From contig JAHEYT010000047.1 in the NCBI GenBank assembly GCA_023251455.1, positions 23,535-67,926 on the forward strand: 44,392 bases of DNA. Reading direction: 5' to 3'. This DNA is from Bacteroidota bacterium. Lineage in GTDB: Bacteria; Bacteroidota; Bacteroidia; Bacteroidales; Prolixibacteraceae. Shown here in pieces: positions 32,594 to 41,402 of the stretch. The notes below the pieces were generated by a model that saw nothing but the letters and a program-made list of their open reading frames with translations, did no database searches and was not told the DNA's origin. The position numbers and the translations under genes are program-made. The number at the start of each line of letters is the position of its first letter. The first letter of the stretch is position 1.

Positions 32594-33310
32594 TTAAAAC
32601 CTAACTTTATATCCTGCTTTTTCAACTTCTTTCCAAGCTTGAACAAAGGAGTCTTCACCATCAATCTTGATTTTGCTTTTCCGGATAAGTTTTTTGATTG
32701 GTTTTTGCAATGGAGTATCAAATTTTGCGAGTAACCCACTTTGGCTTAGCCTGACAAAAGTATAACCTTTCTCAGGAGAATAGAAATAGAATTGATAGAG
32801 GGGGGTGTAAGCCATATTTTTTAAAATGCCGTTCATATCATGGTAGGCCGAAGTTACATTCAGTTCAACTTTTCGGTAAGCCAGCAAAGAGGTTTCTCCT
32901 GACGAAAGAATCTCGAAATACCGTTCGCTTTTTGCGGAATTATCAAAGTGCTGTTTCCGGAACGATCGGGTTCGACCATCGGCATCGGTGAATGTAAATC
33001 CATTCAGGCTTTCTTTGTCAATGTTAATCTGAGCCGCTGCGTCTTTGTTGTAATAAATCACTTCGTCTTTATACGAACTGTACTTCAAATATAAACTATC
33101 GGCAATTTCACCGGTAGCAAATTCGATCTTTCCCGGGCGCCAGGTGTCGGTCAAAAAAGGTGCTCCCTCGTAGGCGGGGTAAGGATACAGGCGAACTCCT
33201 TTAATTTTCCGGGCATCCCAATTCGGATTTGTGGGTTCCTGTGCACAAACTATCTGCGTGAAACTCCACACCAGAAAAAGCATCATTATATTTGTAATTC
33301 TGAGTGCCAT
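32594..33310 (-). CDS. Secreted protein of unknown function, last gene of TonB receptor operon
   Basis: A 238-residue exported protein. The ATG at 33310 begins a signal peptide (MALRITNIMMLFLVWSFTQIVCAQ). A TTG five codons upstream is possible but less likely, because the ATG at 33310 follows the stop codon of the preceding gene by one base. The mature part has no motif I know; it opens NPNWDARKIKGVRLYPYPAYEGAPFL and has mixed strands. It is last in the leftward operon TonB receptor / DUF4249 / MG2-plug protein / this gene, so a role at the outer membrane or periplasm with that receptor is likely by context only. Confidence 0.7.
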   Translation of the reverse strand: MALRITNIMMLFLVWSFTQIVCAQEPTNPNWDARKIKGVRLYPYPAYEGAPFLTDTWRPGKIEFATGEIADSLYLKYSSYKDEVIYYNKDAAAQINIDKESLNGFTFTDADGRTRSFRKQHFDNSAKSERYFEILSSGETSLLAYRKVELNVTSAYHDMNGILKNMAYTPLYQFYFYSPEKGYTFVRLSQSGLLAKFDTPLQKPIKKLIRKSKIKIDGEDSFVQAWKEVEKAGYKVRF

Positions 33311-33311
33311 A

Positions 33312-34931
33312 TTATTTAACTTCAAATTGTTTTTCAGCTAAAATCATTGTTCCGTTTTTTAATCTTCCTCTTACCACCAACTTGAATTTGCCCAGTATTG
33401 AAGAAGTACTGAATTTTACAGAAAGTGTATCCTTTGGTTCTTCTGACGGATTCCAGTAGAAAGTTTGTCTTAAATCGGGAATGCCAGGCTCTGATTTTTC
33501 GGGTTCTGCAAGGTTCGCTTGTCCCTGAATGGCTTCCAGTTTCAGCCGAATGAACTGATCGGTATCCGGAATCCGCGAATAATCTGACTTTGTGGTATAA
33601 ATCGCAACAATTCCGGGGAAACGAAGATTGCCGAAATAGCGCTCGCTCTGGCAAATTTCCACACGTTTAATGTCTTGGGTTCCCATATCCTTGATCACAT
33701 TCAGATTTCGGATTGGAATTCCGTCGATCAGTATTAGTGGCATTTCTTTAAAGTAATCTCGCGCCGCAGCGTTTATCACCTGCATGGTAGGTTCGTTGTT
33801 GTAATTTCTGAATTTCACACCCGGCAAGAGTTCTCTTGATATTTCAGTAAAGTTAGGGAGGTCGATAAACAGATGCGGATCAACGATGTTCGATGGCTTT
33901 CCGTAATAGGCATACGGTTCTAATGTTTTCGCCGGGGTAGCCTGAAATTTCAATTTATCCTGACCAAAAACTTTCTGAAAAGTAACCGCATCAATGTTTC
34001 TGGTGATGTTGTTTTTAAATTCTTCTGAAATGGGCTGTGGACTGAACTCAGGCAAAGTTCCAGGTTCAGCAAAAAGCTGATCCATTTTAATTTTTAAACG
34101 TTGTTCGGGCGTGTTTCCAAAACATTGTACAAATGCCTGTACTTGGCCGTAATAATTGTCCAGCTGAAAATAGAACCTACCGTCATCTTGTGTCTGGTAA
34201 TACTGAAATCCCGGTATTGAATCTGGAATGGTCAGGTAAACAGTTATGCCAGATGCCGGCATCGAGTTTTTTTTGTCGATTACCACACCTGACAGGATGA
34301 TGCCTTTTTTCTCGGTCAACCCATCATTCCCATGATCAGAACTCCATGTAAATGAGCCTGACTCAAATGAAGGATCGGTTTGGGCAACTGAAACCAACAG
34401 GTTCCCATCGATTTCTTTCAAAAGCGTTTCATCAATTTTGATGCTGGCATCGGCGTTAGTGTTTGTCGCATATTCAGGAATAATACCCTCGATATTAATT
34501 TGTTGTGTGCTTTTGTGCTGAATGGTTTGTGATGCGGCAACCCGCTTCACCTGTTTGGTTTTTTCCAAACCATCAAATCGGTTCGAGATCCAGATTTCGC
34601 GAATTGTTTTAAGCTTTTCAGCAGAGTTTTTCATGTACGCTCTAAGCAGATAGGTTCCTGTGCTGAGCGAGTCGGGTAGCTGAAGAAAACCGCTGGCTTC
34701 ATTATTTTTAATTTCAAGCGAAACTCCTGAAATCCGTAAACCAGACTGGTTAACCAGATCCAGATAAACAATTCGGGATGAATTATCGGTAGGATTATAT
34801 ATTTTGGCTAACAGGATTTCTCCGCTGACATAAACATCGCGATCGGTGAAAAAGCCGAATCCCGTTTGATTTTGTGCGTTTCCTGATATTGTCGCAATAA
34901 ACAGGAGTATAAATATGATTTTTTGCTTCAT
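33312..34931 (-). CDS. Secreted protein with MG2-like N-terminus and receptor-plug-like C-terminal segment
   Basis: A 539-residue exported protein with signal peptide MKQKIIFILLFIATISGNAQ. Residues about 24-115 (FFTDRDVYVSGEILLAKIYNP, then LPDSLSTGTYLLRAYMKN) look like the macroglobulin MG2 domain. Residues about 205-265 form a carboxypeptidase-regulatory-like sandwich (ILSGVVIDKKNSMPASGITVYLT). Residues about 385-450 (MPLILIDGIPIRNLNVIKDM, DIKRVEICQSERYFGNL, GIVAIYTTK) read like the plug of TonB receptors, but no barrel follows. Together this suggests a soluble or lipid-free envelope partner rather than a transporter. It overlaps none of its neighbours and lies between the DUF4249 gene and the last gene of the operon. 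Confidence 0.7.
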   Translation of the reverse strand: MKQKIIFILLFIATISGNAQNQTGFGFFTDRDVYVSGEILLAKIYNPTDNSSRIVYLDLVNQSGLRISGVSLEIKNNEASGFLQLPDSLSTGTYLLRAYMKNSAEKLKTIREIWISNRFDGLEKTKQVKRVAASQTIQHKSTQQINIEGIIPEYATNTNADASIKIDETLLKEIDGNLLVSVAQTDPSFESGSFTWSSDHGNDGLTEKKGIILSGVVIDKKNSMPASGITVYLTIPDSIPGFQYYQTQDDGRFYFQLDNYYGQVQAFVQCFGNTPEQRLKIKMDQLFAEPGTLPEFSPQPISEEFKNNITRNIDAVTFQKVFGQDKLKFQATPAKTLEPYAYYGKPSNIVDPHLFIDLPNFTEISRELLPGVKFRNYNNEPTMQVINAAARDYFKEMPLILIDGIPIRNLNVIKDMGTQDIKRVEICQSERYFGNLRFPGIVAIYTTKSDYSRIPDTDQFIRLKLEAIQGQANLAEPEKSEPGIPDLRQTFYWNPSEEPKDTLSVKFSTSSILGKFKLVVRGRLKNGTMILAEKQFEVK

Positions 34932-34940
34932 CGTAAGTTG

Positions 34941-36005
34941 TTAATTTGATTCCCAGAATACAGGACGCTCTCCAATCAGGTATCCATCATAAGGAATATC
35001 CAAATATCGGTTCATTCGTCGTTGATTGACCTGCCTATCGTCACCGGCTCCTAAATTCAGGAAATATCGGTACTGATGGTGTGAATTCATATCAAAAAAA
35101 CCGAGAACAATTTTCGTTGGGTCACTTGTGCAATGTATGTTTCCGTAAACTTGTGTTAATACCGGATCAAACAGACTTCCTTCTGCAGCGAACTGTTTGT
35201 TCAGCTTTTCATGAAAATCGTATGAGCTTTTTGTAATTCCATATTCATCAAGAATCAGTATCCAGTTACTTCCAACTTGAGTAGCAGAGTCGAGATATAC
35301 CTGACTGTTGTATGCCAGAGATAGAATGGGATGTTTGGTTACTTTATCGGAGTTACTGAATTCTTTAGGACCTGCAAGATTAAACATTCCGATATCATAT
35401 TTCGATTTCCATCCAAACCAAGCTGGAGGCGGTGGCCCAACCGCAGGTGCAGGCGGTGTATAAACCCATTGAAGAACTGCGCGCCAGTCGAATCGGTAAT
35501 ATTCAAGCGACGAAGTAATTGGCGCGTCAATATAAATTTTTCTTCCCGGTGTTTCTACCAATTGAGGTGATCCAAACACATCAGTCCGATAGCTTTTTTC
35601 AATATTATTCAAAGTGTAAAGCGTATCGATTTTAGGAATTGGCGGCATTAAAACCGTTTCTGACTGATAGATATCTTTCTGATTGGTAATCCTGAGAAAA
35701 TATTTTTTCCCGGGGATGGGTGTTGACGGAAAGGTGAAATATCCGGTACCACCATCAATACCTTTTATGGTTTGGCCGCCAACCTGAACCAGTTCAACTT
35801 TGGCTCCAATCACTTTTTGTTCCTCAGTTGTATTGTAGAAGTCTTGAGTCATTGAAAGTTTTACGAAGTTTTTTGCCGGATTATTTGTCAGCTGCGATTC
35901 AACGACCAATATGGATGGAACGACATCTAGGTCAGGGTTATAATACTCCTCGCACGAAACGAAAAGCGCTAAAAATAAAGCCAGATATATGATTTCTTTT
36001 CGCAT
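34941..36005 (-). CDS. DUF4249 family lipoprotein
   Basis: A 354-residue exported protein with lipoprotein signal (YLALFLALFVSCEEYYNPDLD, Cys about 18). The sequence after the signal (VVPSILVVESQLTNNPAKNFVKLSMTQDF, AKVELVQVGG, and the FPSTPIPGKKYFLRI pattern) matches the DUF4249 family, found mostly next to TonB receptors in Bacteroidota. Its start codon shares one base with the stop codon of the receptor gene (TGATG), so the two are translationally coupled. It could play the part that SusD plays for SusC; that is an inference from position and lipid anchor. Confidence 0.82.
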   Translation of the reverse strand: MRKEIIYLALFLALFVSCEEYYNPDLDVVPSILVVESQLTNNPAKNFVKLSMTQDFYNTTEEQKVIGAKVELVQVGGQTIKGIDGGTGYFTFPSTPIPGKKYFLRITNQKDIYQSETVLMPPIPKIDTLYTLNNIEKSYRTDVFGSPQLVETPGRKIYIDAPITSSLEYYRFDWRAVLQWVYTPPAPAVGPPPPAWFGWKSKYDIGMFNLAGPKEFSNSDKVTKHPILSLAYNSQVYLDSATQVGSNWILILDEYGITKSSYDFHEKLNKQFAAEGSLFDPVLTQVYGNIHCTSDPTKIVLGFFDMNSHHQYRYFLNLGAGDDRQVNQRRMNRYLDIPYDGYLIGERPVFWESN

Positions 36006-38734
36006 CAGAATTTGAAATTATAGGTGATTGACGGCACTGGCACGCCAATAACCGAAAGTTTGTAAATTGCATATTGATCTTTATTGATCTGTTGAATCGA
36101 AGCATCCTTCCGGTAAAAAATGGAATATGGATTTTTTCGTCCATAGAAGTTGTAAATCGAGAATGTCCAACTCCCTTTCCACATGCGTTTTTTGCGCAGG
36201 TTCTCGTCCAGCGTAATGCTTACGTCCATCCGGTGATAGGGAGGCATCCGGTATTTGTTCCGGTCAGAATAATAAACAATTTGCCGGCCATCGAACGTGT
36301 ATTTCTGTTCGGGTAAAGTTACCGGCCTTCCCGATGAAAGTACAAAATTGCCCGAAAACCGCCAGCGACGACTGATCTGGTAATTCATTACAGTTGATAA
36401 ATCGTGTGGTTTGTCGTAAACCGATGGATAGTATTTTCGGCCATTAATCACATCTTCAGTAAACTGGTTGTCGGTTTGCCTCATGGTTCGGGAATAAGTA
36501 TAGCTTACCCAGCCATTGAGTCTGCCTGCGTTCTTTTTCAGGAAAAGTTCAAGCCCGTACGAATAGCCATCAGCATTAATAATATCTGCTTCAACATGGT
36601 GGTTCATTACCAATACCGCCCCATTCTTGTATTCCAGAAGGTTTCGCAGCCTTTTGTAATATACTTCAGCCGAAGTTTCGAACAATCCTCGTTGCGGAGT
36701 TTTAAATAATCCAACAGCAAACTGATCACTGATTAACGGCTCAATGTGTGCATCGCTCGATTTCCAGAAGTCGGCGGGCGAAATAACCGAAGTATTCGAA
36801 ACCTGGTTCATAAACTGATGGATGCGCTGGTAGCTCAAACGTATCGATCCGTTGCTGGCCAAATTGAATTTCAGGGAAAGGCGTGGCTCAATACCGTGGT
36901 ACATTTTGGCAGTTTGCCATTCCCCAAAAACGGTTGAATCGATCACCGAACCTGAATTGATGGTCTGAGTGGGATCGTAATTCATTACTGTAGTTGGCCC
37001 CATGCTCATAAACCGGGCATATCTGACACCAATATTCAGTGCTGTTGATGCGGAAAGGTCAATATCGTCATCGATGAAAGCTCCCATTTCGAGGGACTGT
37101 TCGTTGGCTACTTTTTCAGGAATTACGTTGGATGGGCTACCAGCCGGACGGATTTCGCCTGGACGAATCTTGTATCCAATAGCCTGGAAGCCTGTATTTA
37201 CGCGGTGTTTTTCATTGGGCAGCCACGAAAGTATGTATTTCATACTGCTATATTCCAATCCAGTTATCAATTTGTAATCGTCTTCAGCCAGATTTGGATC
37301 TTTTTGGTCGAGTTGAAAATCATATTTGCTGTAGGCCAGGTTCAGATTTGAAATCAGCTTTTTCGAAATGTTTGCTTTCCAGTTGGCCGAACTAATAATA
37401 TTTCCATAGGTGTAAAGCGAATTTGAATTCAGGTTGAATACATCGTTACTGGCATAGCCCATCAGTTTCAGTGTATTGTTTTGGCCAAGAACCAGGTTCA
37501 GTGTTCCGTTGATGTCGTAAAAATGGGCCACGCTATTCATAAACTGCGCGTTCTTCGATTGTCTCATAATCCAGTCTGAATATGTGGTTCGTGCACGAAT
37601 CAGGAATGTGCTCTTTTTCTTTTTTGCAAATGGACCTTCCAGTGTAAACCGGCTGTTTATTAGGCCAATGCCTCCGTAAAATTTAATGTTTTCGTTGTTG
37701 CCGTCTTTCAGTTTTACATCCATGATTGACGAAATGCGTTCGCCATACGAGGCCGGAATCCCACCTTTGAAAAGGGTTACATCCTGCACTGCATCGGGAT
37801 TGATCATTGAAAAGAACCCGAACATGTGCGAAGTATTGAATACCGGCGCACCATCCATCAGAACCAGGTTCTGGTCAGTGTTGCCTCCACGTACATTAAA
37901 TCCCGACGACATTTCGCCAACACTCTGGACACCAGGCATCATGATCACACTTTTGATAATATCGGCTTCGCCCATCATCACTGGAAGCTCCTTCATTATT
38001 CTGGAATTCACTTTGATCATGCTCATTTGAGCCTTCGAAGCTTTGGAGCCATCGCCCGTAATGGTTACTTCTTCCAGATTGTGCGTTTCCTCAAACAGTT
38101 CAAAATCGCCACGACCATTTTCAATCAGTTTTATTTTTTGGTTCAGAATTTCGTAGCCCATAAACGAAACCTGAAGTGTATGATCGCCTGTAGGTAAGTC
38201 AAGTTCATAATTTCCGGAGGCATTAGTTGTGGTTCCAACCCCGGTTTGTGGGTGAAAAATGATGGCTCCGGCTAGTGGCTCACTGTTTTTGCCATCCAGA
38301 ATTTTACCTTTCAGCTTGGCCGTTGCATACCGTCCCTCATTTAAAGGGTCGCCTATAACTATTACTTGTGGCTCATCGCTTCCTGAAACATTGCGTCCAT
38401 CACTTCCTTTCGGAAATATGACGACTGAATTGTTCTGGAAAAACTTAAATGTGAGTGGCTGACGATCGAACAGCAGATTGAGTGCCTGAATTAAAGGCAT
38501 TTCCTTGAAATCCTGATTGATGACATAGGATTTTATCCATTCCGTTTTGTAATAGAAGTGGATTCCATATTCTTTTTCAATGGTTTTGAAAAACTGATCA
38601 AGACTGGTTTTTTGAAATTTTCCGGTAACTAGTTTCTCCTGAACATTTTGGGCCGAAACCGTAAAATTTAGAAGAAGTATAAAGCTAAAAGCAAAAAATA
38701 ATTTCAGATAGGGTGATGCAAAAGGGTTCTTCAC
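36005..38734 (-). CDS. TonB-dependent receptor with STN and carboxypeptidase-like domains
   Basis: A 909-residue outer membrane receptor. It has a signal peptide (LKLFFAFSFILLLNFTVSA, 11-29) and an STN domain (about 33-107, LVTGKFQKTSLDQFFKTIEKEYGIHFYYKTEW). A carboxypeptidase-like sandwich follows (about 140-215, LKGKILDGKNSEPLAGAIIFHPQTG), then a plug (about 245-340, PGVQSVGEMSSGFNVRGGNTDQNLVLMDGAPVFN), a barrel and the terminal strand ITYNFKF. It is not of SusC type and has no SusD partner. The start codon is GTG; no ATG lies in frame before the signal, and an upstream in-frame stop limits the choice. No sigma/FecR pair is adjacent although the STN domain usually signals to one. Confidence 0.92.
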   Translation of the reverse strand: MKNPFASPYLKLFFAFSFILLLNFTVSAQNVQEKLVTGKFQKTSLDQFFKTIEKEYGIHFYYKTEWIKSYVINQDFKEMPLIQALNLLFDRQPLTFKFFQNNSVVIFPKGSDGRNVSGSDEPQVIVIGDPLNEGRYATAKLKGKILDGKNSEPLAGAIIFHPQTGVGTTTNASGNYELDLPTGDHTLQVSFMGYEILNQKIKLIENGRGDFELFEETHNLEEVTITGDGSKASKAQMSMIKVNSRIMKELPVMMGEADIIKSVIMMPGVQSVGEMSSGFNVRGGNTDQNLVLMDGAPVFNTSHMFGFFSMINPDAVQDVTLFKGGIPASYGERISSIMDVKLKDGNNENIKFYGGIGLINSRFTLEGPFAKKKKSTFLIRARTTYSDWIMRQSKNAQFMNSVAHFYDINGTLNLVLGQNNTLKLMGYASNDVFNLNSNSLYTYGNIISSANWKANISKKLISNLNLAYSKYDFQLDQKDPNLAEDDYKLITGLEYSSMKYILSWLPNEKHRVNTGFQAIGYKIRPGEIRPAGSPSNVIPEKVANEQSLEMGAFIDDDIDLSASTALNIGVRYARFMSMGPTTVMNYDPTQTINSGSVIDSTVFGEWQTAKMYHGIEPRLSLKFNLASNGSIRLSYQRIHQFMNQVSNTSVISPADFWKSSDAHIEPLISDQFAVGLFKTPQRGLFETSAEVYYKRLRNLLEYKNGAVLVMNHHVEADIINADGYSYGLELFLKKNAGRLNGWVSYTYSRTMRQTDNQFTEDVINGRKYYPSVYDKPHDLSTVMNYQISRRWRFSGNFVLSSGRPVTLPEQKYTFDGRQIVYYSDRNKYRMPPYHRMDVSITLDENLRKKRMWKGSWTFSIYNFYGRKNPYSIFYRKDASIQQINKDQYAIYKLSVIGVPVPSITYNFKF

Positions 38735-38771
38735 GGATTGGAGCTTCTGGTTGTTTAGTTTTATGGCTTGG

Positions 38772-38804
38772 TAAAATTAGATATTTATGTTGGATAAAGG
38801 CAAT
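38772..38804 (-). promoter_or_regulatory. Possible promoter of the TonB receptor operon
   Basis: On the minus strand ATTG (38804-38801), 21 bases and TAATTTTA (38779-38772) come one mismatch from the Bacteroidota consensus. The start codon at 38734 lies about 30 bases after the predicted start. Confidence 0.3.
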
Positions 38805-38909
38805 ATAATATTGTGTTTTTGACAAATAGAATGTGAAAAAGTTTAATCGGTTGGTTTGTTCAGCTTTTGCTTTTTTGTGAAACTAAAATCCACTTCCAAT
38901 TAAATCATC

Positions 38910-38917
38910 TATTTTTG
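38910..38917 (+). promoter_or_regulatory. Possible -7 element of queG
   Basis: TATTTTTG fits TANNTTTG exactly and lies 20 bases before the queG start codon. No recognisable -33 box is found at the expected distance. Confidence 0.4.
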
Positions 38918-38937
38918 ATTTCAGAATCCTAAATTGT

Positions 38938-39873
38938 ATGGAAAGAGTTAGCGAAAGTACATCAGATAGAATCAAGGCTAAGGCAAAAGAACTTGGCTTT
39001 TTGGATTGTGGAATTTCTTCAACCCGGTTTCTGGCTGAGGAAAAGGATCGTTTGGTGAAATGGCTTCAGGATGGAATGAATGGCGAAATGGAATATATGG
39101 CCAATCATCTGGATAAACGACTTGATCCGCGCCTTTTAGTTGAAAATTCACGTTCGGTTGTTTCTGTTTTGCTGAATTACTTTCCGGCAGAGAAACAAAT
39201 CGATCCGGAGGCGCCAGTGCTTTCGAAATATGCTTTTGGCACCGATTACCATTTTGTGATGAAAGATAAATTGGGCGAATTGCTGCTGTTTATTCAGTCG
39301 GAGATTGCACCGTGCGACGGGCGATGTTTTGTTGATTCGGCTCCGGTTTTAGACCGTGCATGGGCTGCCCGTGCTGGTTTGGGTTGGATTGGTAAAAATA
39401 CCAACCTGATTTCGACTGAGCATGGCAGTTTCTTTTTCATCGGCGAACTGATTATTGATCTGGAATTGCCAGCCGATGACAAAATTGTCCGGAACCATTG
39501 TGGAAATTGCACCCGCTGCATTGATGCATGCCCTACAAAAGCCTTGGTTGAGCCTTTTGTATTGGATGCCCGGCGGTGCATTTCATACCAAACCATTGAA
39601 AATCGAGGCGAAATAGATCCGGCATTAAAAGGAATGTTCGAAAATCGTGTGTTCGGTTGCGATATTTGCCAGGACGTTTGTCCCTGGAATTTAAAATCAG
39701 AAGTTCATCGCGAACCGGCATTTACGCCTGACATGAAACTAATGAGGTTGACCAAAGAGGAGTGGATAGAGATGGACAGATCCGGATTCAACGAACTATT
39801 CAGGAGCTCGGCCGTGAAACGTGCCCGATTCGAGGGGCTTAAACGAAATCTGAAGTTTTTGGAAGAAGACTAA
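38938..39873 (+). CDS. queG: Epoxyqueuosine reductase
   Basis: A 311-residue cobalamin- and iron-sulfur-dependent enzyme that reduces epoxyqueuosine to queuosine, the last step in modifying the wobble base of tRNAs with GUN anticodons. The N-terminal DUF1730 domain (about 20-150, RLDPRLLVENSRSVVSVLLNYFP) is followed by KYAFGTDYHFVMKDKLGELL, DSAPVLDRAWAARAGLGWIGKNTNLI, and two 4Fe-4S motifs, CGNCTRCIDACPTKAL and CDICQDVCPWN, with a third Cys cluster position at RRCISY. Length is a little short of the 340-380 residues common for QueG, because the C-terminal HEAT-like tail is absent or reduced. It is monocistronic. Confidence 0.95.
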   Translation: MERVSESTSDRIKAKAKELGFLDCGISSTRFLAEEKDRLVKWLQDGMNGEMEYMANHLDKRLDPRLLVENSRSVVSVLLNYFPAEKQIDPEAPVLSKYAFGTDYHFVMKDKLGELLLFIQSEIAPCDGRCFVDSAPVLDRAWAARAGLGWIGKNTNLISTEHGSFFFIGELIIDLELPADDKIVRNHCGNCTRCIDACPTKALVEPFVLDARRCISYQTIENRGEIDPALKGMFENRVFGCDICQDVCPWNLKSEVHREPAFTPDMKLMRLTKEEWIEMDRSGFNELFRSSAVKRARFEGLKRNLKFLEED

Positions 39874-39879
39874 AATAAC

Positions 39880-39904
39880 AAAGGGAAGCAATTTGCTTCC
39901 CTTT
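39880..39904. terminator. Hairpin between queG and tRNA-Phe
   Basis: AAAGGGAAGCA (39880-39890) pairs perfectly with TGCTTCCCTTT (39894-39904). On the minus strand it is followed by a T-rich stretch, so it mainly suits the tRNA gene; on the plus strand it lies just after queG. Confidence 0.7.
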
Positions 39905-39905
39905 G

Positions 39906-39978
39906 TGGTGCCACCTGGATTCGAACCAGGGACACATGGATTTTCAGTCCATTGCTCTACCAACTGAGCTATGGCACC
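39906..39978 (-). tRNA. tRNA-Phe (anticodon GAA)
   Basis: A 73-base tRNA read on the minus strand. The acceptor stem GGTGCCA/TGGCACC, D arm AGCTCAGTTGGTAGAGC, anticodon arm TGGACTGAAAATCCA with GAA in the loop, and T arm CCTGGTTCGAATCCAGG are all present, followed by discriminator A. CCA is not encoded. It sits between queG and the M16 peptidase gene. Confidence 0.96.
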
Positions 39979-40144
39979 ATTTTGAGTCCGGTGCGGACTT
40001 TTTTTTGAAGCTTATGGTTGTCGCTTTGGGCTATTCCGTTTCGCTTTCGGGTTGCAAATATAGACCAAATATTTAAACTACAAAAAAAAAGAATTCATCT
40101 GTTGCATTTTTTTTTGCGGAAGGCGCCGAACCGTTTCTTTTTCA

Positions 40145-40152
40145 TACTTTTG
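40145..40152 (+). promoter_or_regulatory. Possible -7 element of the M16 peptidase gene
   Basis: TACTTTTG fits TANNTTTG exactly, 31 bases before the start codon. A matching -33 box is not evident. Confidence 0.4.
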
Positions 40153-40183
40153 CAAACCAAAAATTTTTACACTTTTCAGGAAA

Positions 40184-41401
40184 ATGATGCAAACATTCGT
40201 TTTAAAGAACGGAATCCGGATCATACATCAAGAGGCCAATTCGCCAGTTTCGCATTTTGGTGTGCTCATTAATACCGGATCAAGAGATGAAGAAGCAGAC
40301 GAACAGGGCATCGCTCATTTTATTGAGCACGTGATTTTCAAAGGCACTCAAAATCGCAAAGCTTTTCATATACTCAATCGTATTGAAGATGTTGGCGGAG
40401 AATTAAATGCCTATACCACCAAAGAAGAAACCGCTGTTTATGCCACTTTTTTAAGTGAATACTACCAGCGTTCAATGGAACTGATCAGTGATATTCTGAT
40501 CAATAGTACTTTCCCGGCCAAAGAACTGGAGCGCGAAAAAGAGGTGGTTATTGAAGAAATAAACTCGTACAAAGACAGCCCTTCGGAACTGATTTTCGAT
40601 GAATTTGAAGAAATTCTGTTTGATGGACATCCAATTGCCCGCAATATTCTGGGTACACCCGAGCTGATTAAAACTTTCAATAAAGAGAGCATTCTGAAGT
40701 TCATGGACGAGAATTACCATACCGATCAAATCGTGTTAAGTTCAGTGGGTAATATTTCGATGACTAAATTTATTCGTTTGGCAGAAAAGTATTTTGGCCC
40801 TATTCCGGAGAAACCGAGGACAAAAATGAGGTCGAATGTGTATCATTATCAACCTGAAAAACGTGTAGTGCAGAAAGATACGTTTCAGGCTCATTGCATT
40901 GTTGGAAATATTGCGCCCGATATTTACAGCCCAAAACGAATGCAAATGGTTTTGCTGAATAATATTCTGGGTGGACAATCGATGAACTCGCGCCTGAATA
41001 TGGCGCTTCGCGAACGCCACGGGATGGCTTACAATGTTGAGTCGAGTTATACCGGATATTTTGACACAGGTGAATTCAGCGTGTATTTTGGCACCGATAA
41101 GGAAAATCTCGATCAGGCTCAGTGGCTGGTGAATAAGGAATTGCGGAAAATGAAAGAAATTCCGATGGGAATTGTGCAATTGAGCCGCGCCAAAAGGCAA
41201 TTGGTTGGGCAATTGGCCATCTCAACTGAAAATCGTGAGGATTTAATGCTTTCGATGGGCAAAAGTTATTTGTTTTTTAACCAGGTTGATTCGCTGGAAA
41301 CTATTTTCAAAAAGATTGAAGGAATCGAGAGCCGCGAAATCATGGAAATTGCCAACGAGATATTCAACGAATCGCAAAACAGTATTTTAATTTACCAGTA
41401 A
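40184..41401 (+). CDS. M16-family zinc peptidase
   Basis: A 405-residue metallopeptidase of the pitrilysin/processing-peptidase family. The inverted zinc motif HFIEH is at residues 45-49 (His45, Glu48, His49), in GSRDEEADEQGIAHFIEHVIFKGT. The downstream stretch KELEREKEVVIEEINSYKDSPSELIFDEF supplies the third zinc ligand. A second M16_C domain (about 185-370, with LNNILGGQSMNSRLNMALRERHGMAYNVESSYTGY) follows. Short single-unit forms like this act as dimers. No signal peptide is seen, so it is cytoplasmic. It starts an operon with the O-methyltransferase gene, whose start lies one base after its stop codon. Confidence 0.93.
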   Translation: MMQTFVLKNGIRIIHQEANSPVSHFGVLINTGSRDEEADEQGIAHFIEHVIFKGTQNRKAFHILNRIEDVGGELNAYTTKEETAVYATFLSEYYQRSMELISDILINSTFPAKELEREKEVVIEEINSYKDSPSELIFDEFEEILFDGHPIARNILGTPELIKTFNKESILKFMDENYHTDQIVLSSVGNISMTKFIRLAEKYFGPIPEKPRTKMRSNVYHYQPEKRVVQKDTFQAHCIVGNIAPDIYSPKRMQMVLLNNILGGQSMNSRLNMALRERHGMAYNVESSYTGYFDTGEFSVYFGTDKENLDQAQWLVNKELRKMKEIPMGIVQLSRAKRQLVGQLAISTENREDLMLSMGKSYLFFNQVDSLETIFKKIEGIESREIMEIANEIFNESQNSILIYQ

Positions 41402-41402
41402 A

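Noticed and set aside
33323..33325. TTG as start of the last gene in the receptor operon
   Set aside because: The ATG at 33310, one base after the previous stop codon, gives a complete signal peptide and normal coupling.
40018..40272. 84-codon plus-strand frame overlapping the start of the M16 peptidase gene
   Set aside because: It lies in another frame of the promoter, leader and first codons of a well-supported gene and shows no family features.
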